Assembly: GCA_012513545.1 (NCBI GenBank)
Contig: JAAZCB010000493.1
Location: 1 to 7,801, forward strand
Source: Clostridiaceae bacterium
GTDB taxonomy: Bacteria; Bacillota_A; Clostridia; Acetivibrionales; Acetivibrionaceae
DNA: 7,801 nucleotides
Direction: 5' to 3'
Position 1 is the first letter of the stretch, and the number at the start of each line of letters is the position of its first letter. The notes beneath the pieces were generated by a model, which searched no databases, had not been told where the DNA came from, and worked only from the letters and a program-made list of their open reading frames with translations. This document shows, piece after piece, positions 1 to 6,957 of this stretch. Made by a program: the position numbers and the translations under genes.

Positions 1-2
1 TA

Positions 3-374
3 AAGCCTCTTTGGCAGAAAGGGCTGCAAGATTTTGTAGGGTTTATAAATAAAGCTGGAATTACCAAGGTAAACGAGACCGAAATTCTTTTTATGGATGA
101 CAGTTATAAAAATAAGTTCAATATCGACCATTTTCCTATTCAGATTAACATGGATAGAATAAATAGTTTAAGCAATATCAGTGTTATTGAGCATCCGGGT
201 TATTCATTTAAGAATAAAATCTACTTTGTAAAATTTGATGCTTCAGTAATAAAATCTAACGGTATGATAGAGGACGAGGAAGTTTATGCATATGATTACC
301 TTGTTACATTAAAGAAGGAGAATCAAACTTTAAAGGTTGACAGTATAAAGCTTAATGAATATTATAAAAAATAA
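3..374 (+). CDS. 3' end of an unrecognised protein gene (5' end outside window)
   Basis: The frame is open from the left edge to a TAA at 372-374 and encodes 123 visible residues, so the gene begins upstream. An internal ATG at 93 has no Shine-Dalgarno site and sits mid-sequence, so I do not take it as the start. The visible part is polar and rich in Lys, Asn, Ile and Tyr, with no transmembrane segment and no catalytic motif I recognise. The last 50 or so residues alternate short hydrophobic and charged stretches (around KIYFVKFDA, YAYDYLVTLKKENQTLKVDSIKL), which looks like paired beta strands. This could be the C-terminal beta sheet of a small NTF2-like or secreted/lipoprotein-type domain, but that is only a guess from pattern. 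A strong terminator follows 8 bases after the stop, so it is the last gene of its own transcript and separate from the tepA cluster. Confidence 0.7.
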   Translation, partial: KPLWQKGLQDFVGFINKAGITKVNETEILFMDDSYKNKFNIDHFPIQINMDRINSLSNISVIEHPGYSFKNKIYFVKFDASVIKSNGMIEDEEVYAYDYLVTLKKENQTLKVDSIKLNEYYKK

Positions 375-382
375 TTGATTTT

Positions 383-427
383 TAAATAAAAAATACCCTG
401 TAGACCATGCAGGGTATTTTTTATTTA
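383..427 (+). terminator. Rho-independent terminator, 18-bp perfect stem
   Basis: Bases 383-400 pair without mismatch with 410-427 around a 9-base loop (TAGACCATG). The core is CCCTG/CAGGG. The outer stem is A-rich on the left and T-rich on the right, so it ends in a U run in the + transcript. It follows the stop of the partial first gene by 8 bases and precedes the tepA promoter. The A run on the other side means it could also stop transcription on the - strand. Confidence 0.9.
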
Positions 428-444
428 TCCTCAGCTTTTTTTTA

Positions 445-472
445 TTGTCCGTATTATTTTATTCAATATAAA
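445..472 (+). promoter_or_regulatory. Probable sigma-A promoter for the tepA cluster
   Basis: A -35 box TTGTCC (445-450, 4 of 6 consensus bases) and a -10 box TATAAA (467-472, 5 of 6) are separated by 16 bases. They lie between the terminator and tepA, leaving a leader of roughly 40 bases. The area is very AT-rich, so other -10-like boxes exist and the exact start is uncertain. No operator-like repeat was seen. Confidence 0.45.
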
Positions 473-501
473 TAATACTAATATAAATAAATTATGCCTG
501 C

Positions 502-513
502 AAAGGATGTGAT
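502..513 (+). promoter_or_regulatory. Ribosome binding site that sets the tepA TTG start
   Basis: AAAGGATGTGAT matches the Shine-Dalgarno consensus AAAGGAGGTGAT at every base but one and lies just before the TTG at 517. No ATG in the tepA frame lies nearby, so this site supports the TTG start. Confidence 0.8.
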
Positions 514-516
514 AGA

Positions 517-1284
517 TTGAGGGAAGAGAATAAAGTAACCTTTGGAAACACCTCAATTACCGGTGAAGAGAATACAGAAAAGGAAAAAAAGTCACAAATC
601 GAAGAGATAAAGGAACTTGGAAAGACGGTAGTGTCGAATTCAAAGGCTAATATACACTGCCTTACAGTTATAGGTCAGATTGAAGGACATATAGTTTTAC
701 CTGCCCAGAACAAGACGACAAAATATGAGCATGTTATTCCGCAACTGGTAGCCATAGAGGAAAGTGATGAAATAGATGGTCTGCTTCTTATACTTAACAC
801 AGTTGGCGGAGATGTTGAGGCTGGACTTGCAATAGCCGAGATGATAGCAAGCATGTCAAAGCCTACAGTATCACTTGTGTTAGGAGGCGGACACAGTATT
901 GGGGTTCCAATGGCTGTAGCAACCCGATACTCCTTTATAGCTTCGTCTGCTACAATGACTATACATCCAATCAGATTGAACGGCTTGATAATAGGAGTTC
1001 CACAGACCTATGAGTATTTTGACAGGATGCAGGAGAGGGTTGTCCGATTTGTATCAAAGAACTCAAGGATTAGCAGGGAAAACTTCAGAAACCTTATGTT
1101 AAAAACAGGTGAACTGGCAAGTGATGTAGGAACCATACTTTTCGGTGAGGAAGCGGTAAAACACGGCTTGATTGATGAGACAGGAGGACTTGATGAAGCT
1201 TTAAAAAAGCTTTATGAGATGATTGACATTAGAAAGAAAAGCAACATGAAAATATCGTCTGATACCCCGGAGGAACTCCAATGA
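517..1284 (+). CDS. tepA: TepA/YmfB: ClpP-like serine protease
   Basis: A 255-residue cytoplasmic serine peptidase of the ClpP/crotonase fold, TepA branch. It starts at TTG behind a near-perfect ribosome binding site. After a charged N-terminal tail (about 1-44), the ClpP core runs to about residue 225. It contains a substrate-strand loop [10 protein letters not shown] (94-103), the nucleophile motif GGGHSIG with Ser127, and MTIHP with the catalytic His150. The third residue is probably Asp203 in LASDVGT, although it sits about two residues off the simple ClpP spacing. The segment [19 protein letters not shown] closes the fold. Its B. subtilis relative was first called a translocation-enhancing protein and later linked to breakdown of small acid-soluble spore proteins during outgrowth; transferring that role here is inference. 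The stop overlaps the ylzJ start (ATGA), and the tepA-ylzJ-spoIIIE order matches Bacillus, which supports the TepA label over plain ClpP. Confidence 0.93.
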   Translation: MREENKVTFGNTSITGEENTEKEKKSQIEEIKELGKTVVSNSKANIHCLTVIGQIEGHIVLPAQNKTTKYEHVIPQLVAIEESDEIDGLLLILNTVGGDVEAGLAIAEMIASMSKPTVSLVLGGGHSIGVPMAVATRYSFIASSATMTIHPIRLNGLIIGVPQTYEYFDRMQERVVRFVSKNSRISRENFRNLMLKTGELASDVGTILFGEEAVKHGLIDETGGLDEALKKLYEMIDIRKKSNMKISSDTPEELQ

Positions 1285-1517
1285 TACTTTATACAGTGGT
1301 TCCACATGAAATCATTTTTCAAAATAACGACACAAATTACTCAAAGGACAGTATTGAAATAGATTATCTCGACGAAAAGGTTGTGGTCATGCCTGTATCA
1401 AATAACAGCTACAGGATTGAAAGGCTTATCAGTACTTCACCTAAGTCATATCTGAATCCCGGATTAATGCCTGGAGAAATTATCAACATTAATTTTGAAA
1501 GGCTGCGACCAAAGTAG
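1281..1517 (+). CDS. ylzJ: YlzJ-like small protein, function unknown
   Basis: A 78-residue protein of the YlzJ-like family. It begins [13 protein letters not shown], the typical start of the family, and carries the [21 protein letters not shown] stretch (45-65) that usually ends it. It has no signal peptide, membrane segment or catalytic motif, and no function is established. The ATG lies inside the tepA stop (ATGA). It is preceded by GGAGGA at 1269-1274 with a 6-base gap, so the two genes are very likely translationally coupled. This placement between tepA and spoIIIE is conserved in Bacillus. The last codons and the stop lie in the 5' arm of a long RNA hairpin (1499-1548). Confidence 0.88.
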   Translation: MILYTVVPHEIIFQNNDTNYSKDSIEIDYLDEKVVVMPVSNNSYRIERLISTSPKSYLNPGLMPGEIININFERLRPK

Positions 1518-1548
1518 AAATGGAATTTTCTGCTTTGATTGCAGCTTT
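1499..1548 (+). promoter_or_regulatory. Long RNA hairpin across the ylzJ stop codon
   Basis: Arms 1499-1520 and 1527-1548 pair at 21 of 22 positions around a 6-base loop (TGGAAT). The only mismatch is C1509 against A1538, and three pairs are G-U. Those G-U pairs become C-A mismatches on the other strand, so the structure belongs to the + transcript. It covers the last ylzJ codons, the ylzJ stop and the start of a possible small ORF. The sequence after it (TTTGGCTTTG) is not a proper U run, so it is a poor classical terminator. A pause, processing or mRNA-stability element between ylzJ and ftsK is more likely. The pairing was done by eye, with no folding energy calculated. Confidence 0.6.
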
Positions 1549-1585
1549 GGCTTTGATATGTTATATTATGTTTGGGGTAAATTAA
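1520..1585 (+). CDS. Possible 21-residue membrane peptide between ylzJ and ftsK
   Basis: An ATG two bases after the ylzJ stop opens a 21-codon frame ending in TAA at 1583-1585. The peptide begins [10 protein letters not shown], ends IMFGVN, and apart from Glu2 is hydrophobic or small, enough for one short membrane helix. The only purine-rich site is GAAAGG at 1497-1502, 17 bases upstream and too far for a normal ribosome binding site. Translation would need coupling to the ylzJ stop. The ATG sits at the loop edge of the 1499-1548 hairpin. T-rich sequence readily gives hydrophobic codons by chance, so this is a candidate only. I recognise no family. Confidence 0.3.
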   Translation: MEFSALIAALALICYIMFGVN

Positions 1586-1664
1586 ATAATCGGCACCTCT
1601 TTAAAAATAGAAAGAAGTTAACAGTAAATTTATTGAGGATGCTGTTGTTTACTAACCCTTATAT

Positions 1665-1672
1665 AGGGGGTG
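1665..1672 (+). promoter_or_regulatory. Ribosome binding site that sets the ftsK TTG start
   Basis: AGGGGGTG lies 5 bases before the TTG at 1678. A longer reading in the same frame from 1495 would overlap the end of ylzJ and add 61 residues that do not look like an FtsK N-terminus, so this site places the start at 1678. CCC at 1656-1658 can pair with the G run, forming a small hairpin over the site. Confidence 0.75.
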
Positions 1673-1677
1673 TCAAA

Positions 1678-4107
1678 TTGAAGGTCAAGAAAGTACAAAA
1701 GAAAAAATTCAAGAAAAGGTCGGGTATTTCCAGATATAATAATGAAATTATAGGTATTGTTATACTTGCATTTGGTGTACTTGTATCGTTAAGCCTGTAT
1801 TTCGAAAACTCAATAGGGATGTTCGGTTCCTTTGTAAGGGATTTGATTTTTGGTCTGATAGGTCCTCCGGGCTATGTTGTTCCTCCGTTGATTATTTTCT
1901 ACTCGGTGCTCTTAATATTCAAAAAGAATAGTACAATTATCAATTCGAAGCTTTTGTATGTATCTATTCTGATTCTTACGATGTCTGCGATTATCCAGAC
2001 TGGCAGCTATAAAGAGGCTGAATATGAAAACATGGATGCCTTAAGATGCATTATCAAGTTTTATAACGATGGAAGCAGTTTTCATGGAGGCGGGATACTT
2101 GGAGGTATTATAAGTATGCCTTTCCTTCTTGTGTTCAAGAACCTTGGTACTATAGTTATTCTTACTACAGCTTCGATAATAGTTATCATACTTATTACAA
2201 ATATATCTATAGCAATGATTCTTACAAATTTCAAACGCTCTGTTGCAGGGCTCTTCATGAATATGAGAGAAAGTCTCCAGGCAAATGACAAAGTTGTAAA
2301 TATTAATAATACTGATAAAAAGGTCGATAATAAAGTTCCAGATAAGGCTGTGGACCATAAGGCATTATTTGAGAAGGATGATGCTGATGAACCTGATATT
2401 GTAATGAATGGCAGAAAACTGCCTAAAATCCTTGATTTCAATCTGAAAAAGGCTTCCAGGGATAACAGGGACAAGAATCCGGAAGCAGACCATGATGAAG
2501 GACTTGATCATGAAGCTCCTGATACTGGAAAGGTTGATAAAAAAGTAAAGGAGCTAAAAAAAGACGATATCTCTTCAAAGGATGTTGATAAAATTTCAGA
2601 AAGTGTTAATAAAGAGATTTCTCATAAACAGAAGCTGAATTTTGATTACAAGTATCCTCATACCGGACTTCTTCAGGATAATGATAAGGGAAGCGGCAGT
2701 GCAGCTGATTTCAGGAATTCTGCAATAAAGGGAGCCAAAAAGCTTGAGGAAACTCTCAAGAGTTTCGGCGTTGATGCCAAGGTTGTAAATGTCAGCATGG
2801 GTCCGGCTGTTACCCGTTATGAGCTTCAGCCCAGCCCTGGAGTCAAGGTGAGTAAAATTGTCAATCTCTCAGATGACATTTCGTTGAACCTTGCAGCATC
2901 AGGGGTTAGGATTGAAGCGCCTATTCCGGGAAAAGCCGCTATAGGCATTGAAGTTCCGAATAAAGAGGTGGTTGCTGTATTCTTAAAGGACGTTATTGAG
3001 TCCAAAAGTTTTAAAGACTATCCTTCCAAGCTTGCTTTTGCATTAGGAAAGGATATTTCAGGACAGAGTATTGTAACTGATATAGGGAAAATGCCTCACC
3101 TTCTTGTTGCAGGAGCTACAGGATCGGGTAAAAGCGTATGCATTAACAGCTTGATTGTAAGTCTTTTGTTCAAGGCTTCTCCAAATGATGTTAAGCTTCT
3201 GATGGTAGATCCCAAGGTGGTTGAACTGGGCATATATAATGGGATTCCACACCTTCTGATTCCTGTTGTGACTGATCCTAAAAAGGCGGCAGGTGCCCTG
3301 AACTGGGCAGTCCAGGAGATGGTTAACAGATACAAGCTGTTTGCCGATAGCGGTGTAAGGGACCTTAAGGGCTATAATGCAATGATTGCGGAGAAAGCAC
3401 CGGTTGAAGGAGCGGAACAGCCTGAACCTCTTCCGCAGATTGTAATAATAATTGACGAGCTTGCAGACCTTATGATGGTTGCACCGAATGATGTTGAGGA
3501 TGCAATATGCAGACTCGCACAGATGGCCAGGGCAGCAGGAATGCATCTTGTTATTGCAACTCAGAGGCCGTCTGTTGATGTAATAACTGGTGTTATTAAA
3601 GCTAATATTCCTTCAAGGATAGCATTTGCTGTTTCATCACAGGTGGATTCAAGGACAATACTTGATATGGCCGGAGCCGAAAAGCTTTTAGGAAAAGGCG
3701 ACATGCTTTTTTATCCGGTAGGCGAACCTAAGCCGATAAGAGTAAAAGGTGCATTCGTTTCTGACAAAGAGGTTGAAAATATTGTTGAGTATATTAAACA
3801 GCAGGGGAATGCAGAATATAATGAGGATATTATCGAGGAAATAAACAGTGAACGGGAACAGGAGCAGGAGGATTCAGGGGATAATGACGAGCTTCTGCCA
3901 CAAGCTATCGAGCTTGTTGTTGATGCCGGGCAGGCTTCCGTGTCCCTTATACAGAGAAAGTTCAAGGTTGGGTATGCCAGAGCAGCAAGGATTGTTGACC
4001 AGATGGAAGCCAGAGGTGTTGTCGGAGGTTATGAAGGAAGTAAACCAAGGCAGGTTCTGATATCAAAGCAGCAGTGGCATGAACTTAATATGAAAAGTGG
4101 TGAGTAA
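1678..4107 (+). CDS. spoIIIE: DNA translocase FtsK/SpoIIIE
   Basis: An 809-residue membrane-anchored DNA pump; B. subtilis SpoIIIE is 787. From the TTG at 1678 the protein starts with a Lys/Arg-rich tail. About five hydrophobic segments follow, near 23-41, 66-81, 92-107, 138-153 and 157-183, and fix it at the septum. A charged Asp/Lys-rich linker fills about 190-320. The motor follows: the alpha domain from about 322 ([11 protein letters not shown]), then the RecA-like domain. This has Walker A GATGSGKS (479-486, Lys485), Walker B IVIIIDE (Asp593, Glu594) and the sensor-like [11 protein letters not shown] (Gln629). The C-terminal winged-helix gamma domain (about 738-800, with [19 protein letters not shown]) reads DNA polarity sequences. 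All key residues are present. Its place after tepA-ylzJ is that of spoIIIE in Bacillus, so a role in moving the chromosome into the forespore is likely. A vegetative FtsK role cannot be excluded. Confidence 0.95.
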   Translation: MKVKKVQKKKFKKRSGISRYNNEIIGIVILAFGVLVSLSLYFENSIGMFGSFVRDLIFGLIGPPGYVVPPLIIFYSVLLIFKKNSTIINSKLLYVSILILTMSAIIQTGSYKEAEYENMDALRCIIKFYNDGSSFHGGGILGGIISMPFLLVFKNLGTIVILTTASIIVIILITNISIAMILTNFKRSVAGLFMNMRESLQANDKVVNINNTDKKVDNKVPDKAVDHKALFEKDDADEPDIVMNGRKLPKILDFNLKKASRDNRDKNPEADHDEGLDHEAPDTGKVDKKVKELKKDDISSKDVDKISESVNKEISHKQKLNFDYKYPHTGLLQDNDKGSGSAADFRNSAIKGAKKLEETLKSFGVDAKVVNVSMGPAVTRYELQPSPGVKVSKIVNLSDDISLNLAASGVRIEAPIPGKAAIGIEVPNKEVVAVFLKDVIESKSFKDYPSKLAFALGKDISGQSIVTDIGKMPHLLVAGATGSGKSVCINSLIVSLLFKASPNDVKLLMVDPKVVELGIYNGIPHLLIPVVTDPKKAAGALNWAVQEMVNRYKLFADSGVRDLKGYNAMIAEKAPVEGAEQPEPLPQIVIIIDELADLMMVAPNDVEDAICRLAQMARAAGMHLVIATQRPSVDVITGVIKANIPSRIAFAVSSQVDSRTILDMAGAEKLLGKGDMLFYPVGEPKPIRVKGAFVSDKEVENIVEYIKQQGNAEYNEDIIEEINSEREQEQEDSGDNDELLPQAIELVVDAGQASVSLIQRKFKVGYARAARIVDQMEARGVVGGYEGSKPRQVLISKQQWHELNMKSGE

Positions 4108-6048
4108 GTGAGTTTTTTGCCTGTTTCAAGGAAAGATATGGAGGATAGAGGATGGGATGAGCTTGATTTCCTGTTTATTAGCGGGGATAGCTATGTTGAC
4201 CATCCGAGTTTTGGACATGCAATAATAACAAGGCTTTTAGAGAGTGAAGGATACAGGGTTGGAATTATTGCACAGCCTGACTGGAAGAGCAATAAAGATT
4301 TTCTGGCCCTTGGAAAACCCAGGCTAGGAGTGCTTATATCCTCAGGTGTAATCGATTCTATGGTTAACCATTACACTGCAAGCAAAAAGACAAGAAGCGA
4401 GGATTTGTATACACCTGGAGGAAAACCTCACAGGAGGCCTGATAGAGCCGTAATTGTATATACAAATAAAGCAAGGGAGCTTTTTAAGGATGTACCGGTC
4501 ATTATTGGAGGGATTGAAGCCAGCTTGAGGCGCTTTGCACATTACGATTACTGGGATGACCGGGTCAGGCGTTCAATTCTTGTTGACTGCAAGGCAGATC
4601 TTCTGGTATACGGTATGGGGGAGAAGCCTATTCTTGAGATTGCAGAGGGGCTAAGTAACGGCATCAGAATAGATAGAATGAGGAATATAAAGGGTACGGC
4701 ATACCTTGCCGGGGCTTCTGATTTACCGGAGGGTATAAGGGAATATCTTGAAGGTGGCTTAAGTGATAACGAAAAAAAATACAAACTACTGCCTTCCTAT
4801 GAAGAGTCGGTTAAAAGCAGAGAAGCATATGCGCGTGGGTTTATGATCCAGTACAGGGAACAGGATCCTTATACAGGAGGAACCCTTATTCAGGCTCATG
4901 GAGACAGATATCTGGTACAAAATCCACCTTTACTGCCTCTTACAGAAAAGGAGATGGACAGGATTTATTCACTGCCCTATGAGAGGACCTATCATCCTTC
5001 CTATGAAATGGAGGGAGGAGTGCCGGCAATAACTGAAGTGGAGTTCAGCATTACCAGCCATAGGGGATGTTATGGCGGCTGTTCCTTCTGTGCTCTTAAT
5101 TTCCATCAGGGAAGGATTATCCAAAAAAGGAGTCAGCCTTCAATAATTAATGAGGCTAGGAAGCTCACCTGGATTCCGGGATTTAAGGGTTATATACACG
5201 ATGTGGGTGGACCTACTGCAAATTTCAGGCATAAAGCCTGTAAAAAACAGGAGACAAAAGGGGTTTGCAAGGAGAGGCAGTGTCTTCATCCTGAACCCTG
5301 TAAGAATCTTATTGTAGATCACAGAGAGTACCTCTCACTACTAAAAAAGTTGCGTGAAATACCCCAGGTTAAGAAGGTCTTTATCCGTTCAGGGATCAGG
5401 TATGATTACCTTATGCTTGATAAGAACGATGACTTTTTTATTGAATTGTGCGAGCATCATGTCAGCGGTCAATTGAAGGTTGCACCCGAGCATGTTGCAG
5501 ACCGGGTACTTGAGAAGATGGGAAAGCCTCAAAGACATGTATATGACAGGTTTGTAAAAAAGTTTTATGAAATAAACAAAAAAATAGGGAAAGAACAATA
5601 TCTTGTGCCGTATCTGATATCAAGTCACCCTGGAAGTGATCTTAATGCAGCAGTGGAACTGGCCGAGTATCTGAGAGATATTGGATATACCCCACAGCAG
5701 GTGCAGGATTTTTATCCTACGCCGGGAACTCTTTCAACCTGCATGTTTTACACAGGAATGGATCCGAGGACAATGAAGAAAGTGTATGTACCCAAATTGC
5801 CAAAGGAAAAGGCCATGCAAAGGGCGCTTTTACAGTTCCGGAAGAAGGAAAATTACAGACTTGTGTACGAGGCTTTAAAAGAAACTCACAGGGAGGATTT
5901 GATTGGATTTGGGAAAAAATGCCTTATAAGACCGAGGCGTGAAAATAGTATTGACAGGAATACTTCAATAACCAGAAAAGACGGGAAAAAGGAAGCCAGG
6001 CCTAAAAAATCGGGAAGAATCAGAAAATTGACAAAAAGTAAAGGTTAA
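4108..6048 (+). CDS. ygiQ: UPF0313 / YgiQ family radical SAM protein
   Basis: A 646-residue YgiQ-type radical SAM protein whose reaction is not established. The GTG start directly follows the ftsK stop, and its ribosome binding site (GTGGTGA, 4097-4103) is inside the last ftsK codons, so the genes are probably co-translated. The N-terminal domain opens with the family hallmark [20 protein letters not shown] and [15 protein letters not shown]. The radical SAM core has CYGGCSFC, with Cys321, Cys325 and Cys328 placed to hold a 4Fe-4S cluster and bind S-adenosylmethionine. A second group, Cys378, Cys387, Cys392 and Cys398 (within [22 protein letters not shown]), could hold another metal centre. 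Such cysteines recur in the family as I recall it. The barrel continues through [18 protein letters not shown] and SSHPGSDL. The last 35 or so residues form a Lys/Arg-rich tail, possibly for nucleic acid contact. Length and motifs are normal for the family. Confidence 0.93.
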   Translation: MSFLPVSRKDMEDRGWDELDFLFISGDSYVDHPSFGHAIITRLLESEGYRVGIIAQPDWKSNKDFLALGKPRLGVLISSGVIDSMVNHYTASKKTRSEDLYTPGGKPHRRPDRAVIVYTNKARELFKDVPVIIGGIEASLRRFAHYDYWDDRVRRSILVDCKADLLVYGMGEKPILEIAEGLSNGIRIDRMRNIKGTAYLAGASDLPEGIREYLEGGLSDNEKKYKLLPSYEESVKSREAYARGFMIQYREQDPYTGGTLIQAHGDRYLVQNPPLLPLTEKEMDRIYSLPYERTYHPSYEMEGGVPAITEVEFSITSHRGCYGGCSFCALNFHQGRIIQKRSQPSIINEARKLTWIPGFKGYIHDVGGPTANFRHKACKKQETKGVCKERQCLHPEPCKNLIVDHREYLSLLKKLREIPQVKKVFIRSGIRYDYLMLDKNDDFFIELCEHHVSGQLKVAPEHVADRVLEKMGKPQRHVYDRFVKKFYEINKKIGKEQYLVPYLISSHPGSDLNAAVELAEYLRDIGYTPQQVQDFYPTPGTLSTCMFYTGMDPRTMKKVYVPKLPKEKAMQRALLQFRKKENYRLVYEALKETHREDLIGFGKKCLIRPRRENSIDRNTSITRKDGKKEARPKKSGRIRKLTKSKG

Positions 6049-6056
6049 AATAAAAT
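6028..6056 (+). promoter_or_regulatory. Strong sigma-A promoter for folD and the ATPase gene
   Basis: A perfect -35 box TTGACA (6028-6033), a 17-base spacer and TAAAAT (6051-6056, 5 of 6) give a near-consensus promoter. The -35 box is made of the Leu-Thr codons near the end of ygiQ, and the -10 box lies just after its stop. Initiation is expected near 6063, leaving a leader of about 30 bases that holds the folD ribosome binding site. No terminator separates ygiQ from folD, so read-through transcription is also possible. Confidence 0.75.
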
Positions 6057-6093
6057 GTAAAGCATAATAAATGAACCGGAAAGGTAGGTATAT

Positions 6094-6942
6094 ATGAGTG
6101 CGAGAGTATTAAGCGGAAAGGATCTGGCTGCGAGGATTAAAGCAAATCTTAAGACAGAGGTTCTTGAGTTGAAAAAAAGAAATATAAACCCTGGGCTTGC
6201 AGTTGTTATTGTAGGTGATGACCCGGCTTCCAGGGTATATGTCAATTCCAAGAAAAAGGCATGTGCAGAAGTTGGAATCGAGTCTTTTGAGTATGCTCTG
6301 GATAAAGATATAAAAGAAGAGGAGCTTATTGAGCTCATACAAAAACTTAACCGTGATGAAAAAGTCAACGGTATTCTGGTGCAGCTGCCTCTTCCTGGGC
6401 ATATAGACGAGGAGAAAGTTATTTTTGCAATTGATGTAAAAAAGGATGTTGATGCTTTTCATCCTGCCAATGTAGGAAGGCTTATGACAGGCAATGCTGT
6501 TTTTCTTCCATGTACTCCGGCAGGAGTTATGGAGCTTATTAAAGAAAGCGGAATTGATATTTCGGGTAAGGAATGTGTAGTAGTGGGAAGAAGCAATATA
6601 GTAGGCAAGCCTATGTCCATGCTTTTGCTTTCACAGAACGGCACGGTCACGATATGCCATTCAAGGACAAAGAATCTTGATGAAGTGATTGGAAGAGCAG
6701 ATATTCTTGTTGCTGCTGTCGGAAAGCCTGAAATGATTAAAGGAAGCAGTATTAAACCGGGGGCTGTTGTAATTGATGTAGGGGTGAACAGGCTTGAGGA
6801 CAAAAAGCTTGTTGGTGATGTCGAGTTTTACAGTGCAAGTGAGAAAGCTTCAGCAATAACTCCTGTACCTGGAGGTGTTGGGCCTATGACCATAGCAATG
6901 CTTATGAAAAATACTGTTAAAGCTGCGCAAATGCAGGCTTAA
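6094..6942 (+). CDS. folD: Bifunctional methylene-THF dehydrogenase / methenyl-THF cyclohydrolase
   Basis: FolD, 282 residues, a typical length. It interconverts 5,10-methylene-, 5,10-methenyl- and 10-formyl-tetrahydrofolate in the cytoplasm, linking one-carbon supply to purine and thymidylate synthesis. The N-terminal catalytic domain has VGDDPASRVYVNSKKKAC with Tyr49 and the key Lys53, GILVQLPLPGHIDE with Gln97, and KDVDAFHPANVGRL with Asp120, each one position off the E. coli numbering. The nucleotide-binding domain follows with VVVGRSNIVGKPMSMLL (162-178). VGKPEMIKGSSIKPGAVVIDVGVN comes next, and the family signature ITPVPGGVGPMTIAML (255-270) closes it. No key residue is missing. The ATG follows a good ribosome binding site (GGAAAGGTAGGT, 6078-6089). 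It is probably the first gene of a two-gene unit with the ATPase 15 bases downstream; no functional tie between the two is evident. Confidence 0.97.
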   Translation: MSARVLSGKDLAARIKANLKTEVLELKKRNINPGLAVVIVGDDPASRVYVNSKKKACAEVGIESFEYALDKDIKEEELIELIQKLNRDEKVNGILVQLPLPGHIDEEKVIFAIDVKKDVDAFHPANVGRLMTGNAVFLPCTPAGVMELIKESGIDISGKECVVVGRSNIVGKPMSMLLLSQNGTVTICHSRTKNLDEVIGRADILVAAVGKPEMIKGSSIKPGAVVIDVGVNRLEDKKLVGDVEFYSASEKASAITPVPGGVGPMTIAMLMKNTVKAAQMQA

Positions 6943-6949
6943 AGAAAGG
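6943..6949 (+). promoter_or_regulatory. Ribosome binding site favouring the ATG at 6958 for the ATPase
   Basis: AGAAAGG starts right after the folD stop. The first in-frame ATG, at 6952, is only 2 bases past it, too close. The ATG at 6958 is 8 bases past it, an ideal gap, so I place the start there. A third ATG at 6964 is also possible. Confidence 0.6.
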
Positions 6950-6957
6950 TTATGCGG

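Noticed and set aside
494..520. Eight-codon upstream ORF whose TGA overlaps the tepA TTG start (TTGA)
   Set aside because: There is no ribosome binding site before its ATG, and its codons coincide with the tepA ribosome binding site. Overlap by chance is likely.
1269..1279. Small palindrome GGAG-GAA-CTCC over the ylzJ ribosome binding site
   Set aside because: A 4-bp stem with a 3-base loop is weak, and ribosomes finishing tepA would open it.
1619..1664. Promoter just before ftsK (TTAACA at 1619 or TTGAGG at 1633 with TTATAT at 1659)
   Set aside because: No pair has acceptable spacing: TTGAGG-TTATAT is 20 bases apart, and TTAACA has no -10 box at 16-18 bases.
1495..1677. N-terminal extension of FtsK to an ATG at 1495
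   Set aside because: The 61 extra residues overlap ylzJ, do not resemble an FtsK N-terminus and lack a good ribosome binding site. The TTG at 1678 has a strong one.
2041..3965. Several open frames on the - strand opposite ftsK (up to 162 codons)
   Set aside because: They lie opposite a clear, full-length FtsK/SpoIIIE gene and have no recognisable motifs. They are shadows of the coding sequence.
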